Below, in pieces: positions 6,413-7,136 of a stretch of DNA of 7,136 nt. The notes under the pieces were generated by a model. It had not been told where the DNA came from. It ran no database searches and saw only the letters and a program-made list of their open reading frames with translations. This stretch comes from an uncultured Collinsella sp. (lineage in GTDB: Bacteria > Actinomycetota > Coriobacteriia > Coriobacteriales > Coriobacteriaceae): the NCBI GenBank assembly GCA_900551635.1, contig URWQ01000075.1, positions 1 through 7,136 on the forward strand, written 5' to 3'. How positions within the stretch are numbered: the first letter of the stretch is position 1; the number at the start of each line of letters is the position of its first letter. Position numbers and translations under genes: made by a program.

Positions 6413-6470
6413 GCAGCGCAACAGCAACTAGGTGCGACCGCGCCACGGCATCACGAAAGGAGCCACCAAC

Positions 6471-6539
6471 ATGAAGAACACGATGAAGTCTCTCAACAAC
6501 TGGTGGTGGCGTGATGCGAATACGATCGGTCGACAGTGA
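6471..6539 (+). CDS. Trp leader peptide (22 aa, three consecutive Trp)
   Basis: A 22-codon ORF reading MKNTMKSLNN-WWW-RDANTIGRQ, then TGA. SD AAAGGAG (6456-6462) lies 8 nt before the ATG. Trp is one of the rarest residues in proteins, so WWW in a tiny, well-initiated ORF directly ahead of a terminator is the hallmark of a tryptophan-sensing leader peptide. The peptide itself probably has no function after translation; its role is to stall the ribosome when charged tRNA-Trp is scarce. It is in the same frame as the downstream transporter, with only its own TGA between them. It differs from a trp operon leader in that the next gene encodes a membrane transporter, at least within this window. 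Confidence 0.88.
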   Translation: MKNTMKSLNNWWWRDANTIGRQ

Positions 6540-6575
6540 GTCCCTCACGCCTGTTTTTGCGCTCTAGGTGATTGG

Positions 6576-6606
6576 AAGGCCTCCGGTTTCGACCGGGGGC
6601 CTTTTT
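6576..6606 (+). terminator. Attenuator terminator between leader peptide and transporter
   Basis: A 12-bp stem (6576-6587 with 6592-6603, one T-G wobble) capped by a stable TTCG tetraloop (6588-6591) and running into TTTTT. It begins 37 nt after the leader stop codon and ends 77 nt before the transporter ATG, so it must be bypassed for the transporter to be expressed from this promoter. Confidence 0.92.
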
Positions 6607-6683
6607 CTATCTCGAGCCCGATCGCATTCGCATCACGCGCCTCCGCTTTTCTCTTGCACTCCCATTCCGAAAGGATTTTCACC

Positions 6684-7136
6684 ATGTCTCAGAACACCAC
6701 CGCCGCCCAGCCCCGCACCGTCCAGACCGCCGACCGCGGCAAACTCGATGTCCGCGCCCTCGTCCTGCTCGCCATCCTGGTCTTCACCAACCCCGCCACC
6801 TTCACCGTGACCAACTGGACCGCGACCCTGCTCAAGGCGCACGGGTTCTCGCTTGAAGACAGCCTCATGGCCACGACGATCATTTCCGTCGGCGTACCCG
6901 CCGGGCTGTTCTTCTTATCCTTCGTCACCGACCTTGGCGGGCGCAAGATCCCGATCATGTGTATGTTGATCATCCTCGCCGTACTTGGCCCCATCTTCGG
7001 CAATATGACCGGTTACTGGCCCGTCGTCCTCACCGGCGTCGTCCTCACCGCGGTCGTCATGGCTATGGGCTTCACGGTCTTCTCGTACACCGCCGAATCC
7101 TTCCCCACCCGTATGCGCAACACCGCCACCGGCTTC
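6684..7136 (+). CDS. MFS-type transporter, N-terminal part (runs off the right edge)
   Basis: Partial: 151 codons, no stop before the edge. Start ATG has SD GAAAGGA (6669-6675) 8 nt upstream. After a polar N-terminus (about 1-22) come membrane segments at about 24-50, 60-84, 93-108 and 112-135. Between segments 2 and 3 is FVTDLGGRKIPI (80-91), a diverged MFS motif A (D-x-x-G-R-K). After segment 4 is YTAESFPTRMRNTATGF (135-151), matching the Y-x-x-E-x-FPT-x-x-R-x-x-x-x-G signature of MFS porters. That last motif normally follows TM10, so the visible part resembles the C-terminal half of the fold. Expression is predicted to rise when charged tRNA-Trp is low, because of the WWW leader and attenuator. 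The substrate is therefore inferred to be tryptophan or a precursor/analogue. Family call is firm; substrate is tentative. Confidence 0.82.
   Translation, partial: MSQNTTAAQPRTVQTADRGKLDVRALVLLAILVFTNPATFTVTNWTATLLKAHGFSLEDSLMATTIISVGVPAGLFFLSFVTDLGGRKIPIMCMLIILAVLGPIFGNMTGYWPVVLTGVVLTAVVMAMGFTVFSYTAESFPTRMRNTATGF

Larger units (their letters stand above)
6419..6606 (+). ncRNA. Tryptophan-responsive attenuator leader RNA upstream of a transporter
   Basis: Transcribed leader with the layout of ribosome-mediated attenuation: promoter, SD, short ORF with three adjacent Trp codons (6501-6509), intrinsic terminator (6576-6606), then the structural gene. Alternative pairings seen: GGCGTGA (6508-6514, overlapping the third Trp codon) with TCACGCC (6545-6551); a small stop-codon hairpin GTGAG/CTCAC (6536-6540 with 6544-6548); and ATCGGTCGA-region bases 6526-6533 with 6589-6596 (7 Watson-Crick pairs plus one wobble), which would invade the terminator loop and 3' arm. 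A ribosome stalled at the Trp codons would leave 6526-6533 free, whereas one at the stop codon would cover it. The 5' boundary is inferred from the -10. Confidence 0.75.

Noticed and set aside
6419..6606. T-box riboswitch or classical TrpR operator control of the transporter
   Set aside because: No T-box consensus or specifier-loop architecture is seen, and neither dyad matches the CTAGTTAACTAG-type TrpR operator; the translated WWW ORF points to leader-peptide attenuation.
6568..6856. Overlapping plus-strand ORFs of 80 and 94 aa ahead of and within the transporter
   Set aside because: They start inside or beside the terminator stem, lack SDs and translate to Pro/Arg-rich sequence; they are out of frame with the clear membrane protein.
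1..7136. CRISPR arrays, tRNA/rRNA genes, insertion sequences, attachment sites
   Set aside because: None seen on either strand: no spaced direct repeats of CRISPR type, no transposase-like ORF, and no tRNA-like fold noticed by eye.

Overview
The window is high-GC bacterial chromosome, compact and operon-like. It carries an LPxTG sortase-anchored surface protein, SD-led genes and intrinsic terminators. Gene content and protein style (surface C69 dipeptidase with a Pro/Glu/Gln/Thr linker, actinobacterial-type lipid kinase) suggest a gut Coriobacteriia member, most likely Collinsella-like. The taxonomic call is inference from style, not from a marker gene.

Left third (1-2882, all minus strand): a housekeeping nuclease/protease block read right to left. 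It holds RNase D (rnd), a YugP-type membrane zinc metallopeptidase, and the first 288 codons of the exonuclease VII large subunit (xseA, running off the left edge). A 12-bp GC-rich hairpin lies between the metallopeptidase and xseA.

Middle (2981-4081, plus strand): divergent from rnd is a diacylglycerol/lipid-kinase family gene. Its stop codon is embedded in the Shine-Dalgarno of a previously unlisted 30-codon single-pass membrane microprotein. A textbook intrinsic terminator closes this two-gene unit.

Right of centre (4082-6342, plus strand): an AT-richer leader with a hairpin precedes a 658-aa secreted family C69 dipeptidase. Signal peptidase cleavage would expose its catalytic Cys34. It ends in an 18-bp-repeat-encoded proline-rich linker and an LPTTG sortase signal, followed by a strong terminator.

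Right edge (6343-7136, plus strand): the most interesting part. An extended -10 promoter flanked by DNA dyads drives a 22-codon leader ORF with three consecutive Trp codons. A TTCG-looped intrinsic terminator follows, and then an MFS-type transporter that runs off the window. This has the layout of a ribosome-mediated tryptophan attenuator controlling a transporter rather than a trp biosynthetic operon. The transporter is therefore a candidate importer of tryptophan or a related compound. Its visible N-terminal portion looks more like the second half of an MFS protein (TM7-10) than the first, which raises the possibility of a half-size or rearranged transporter.
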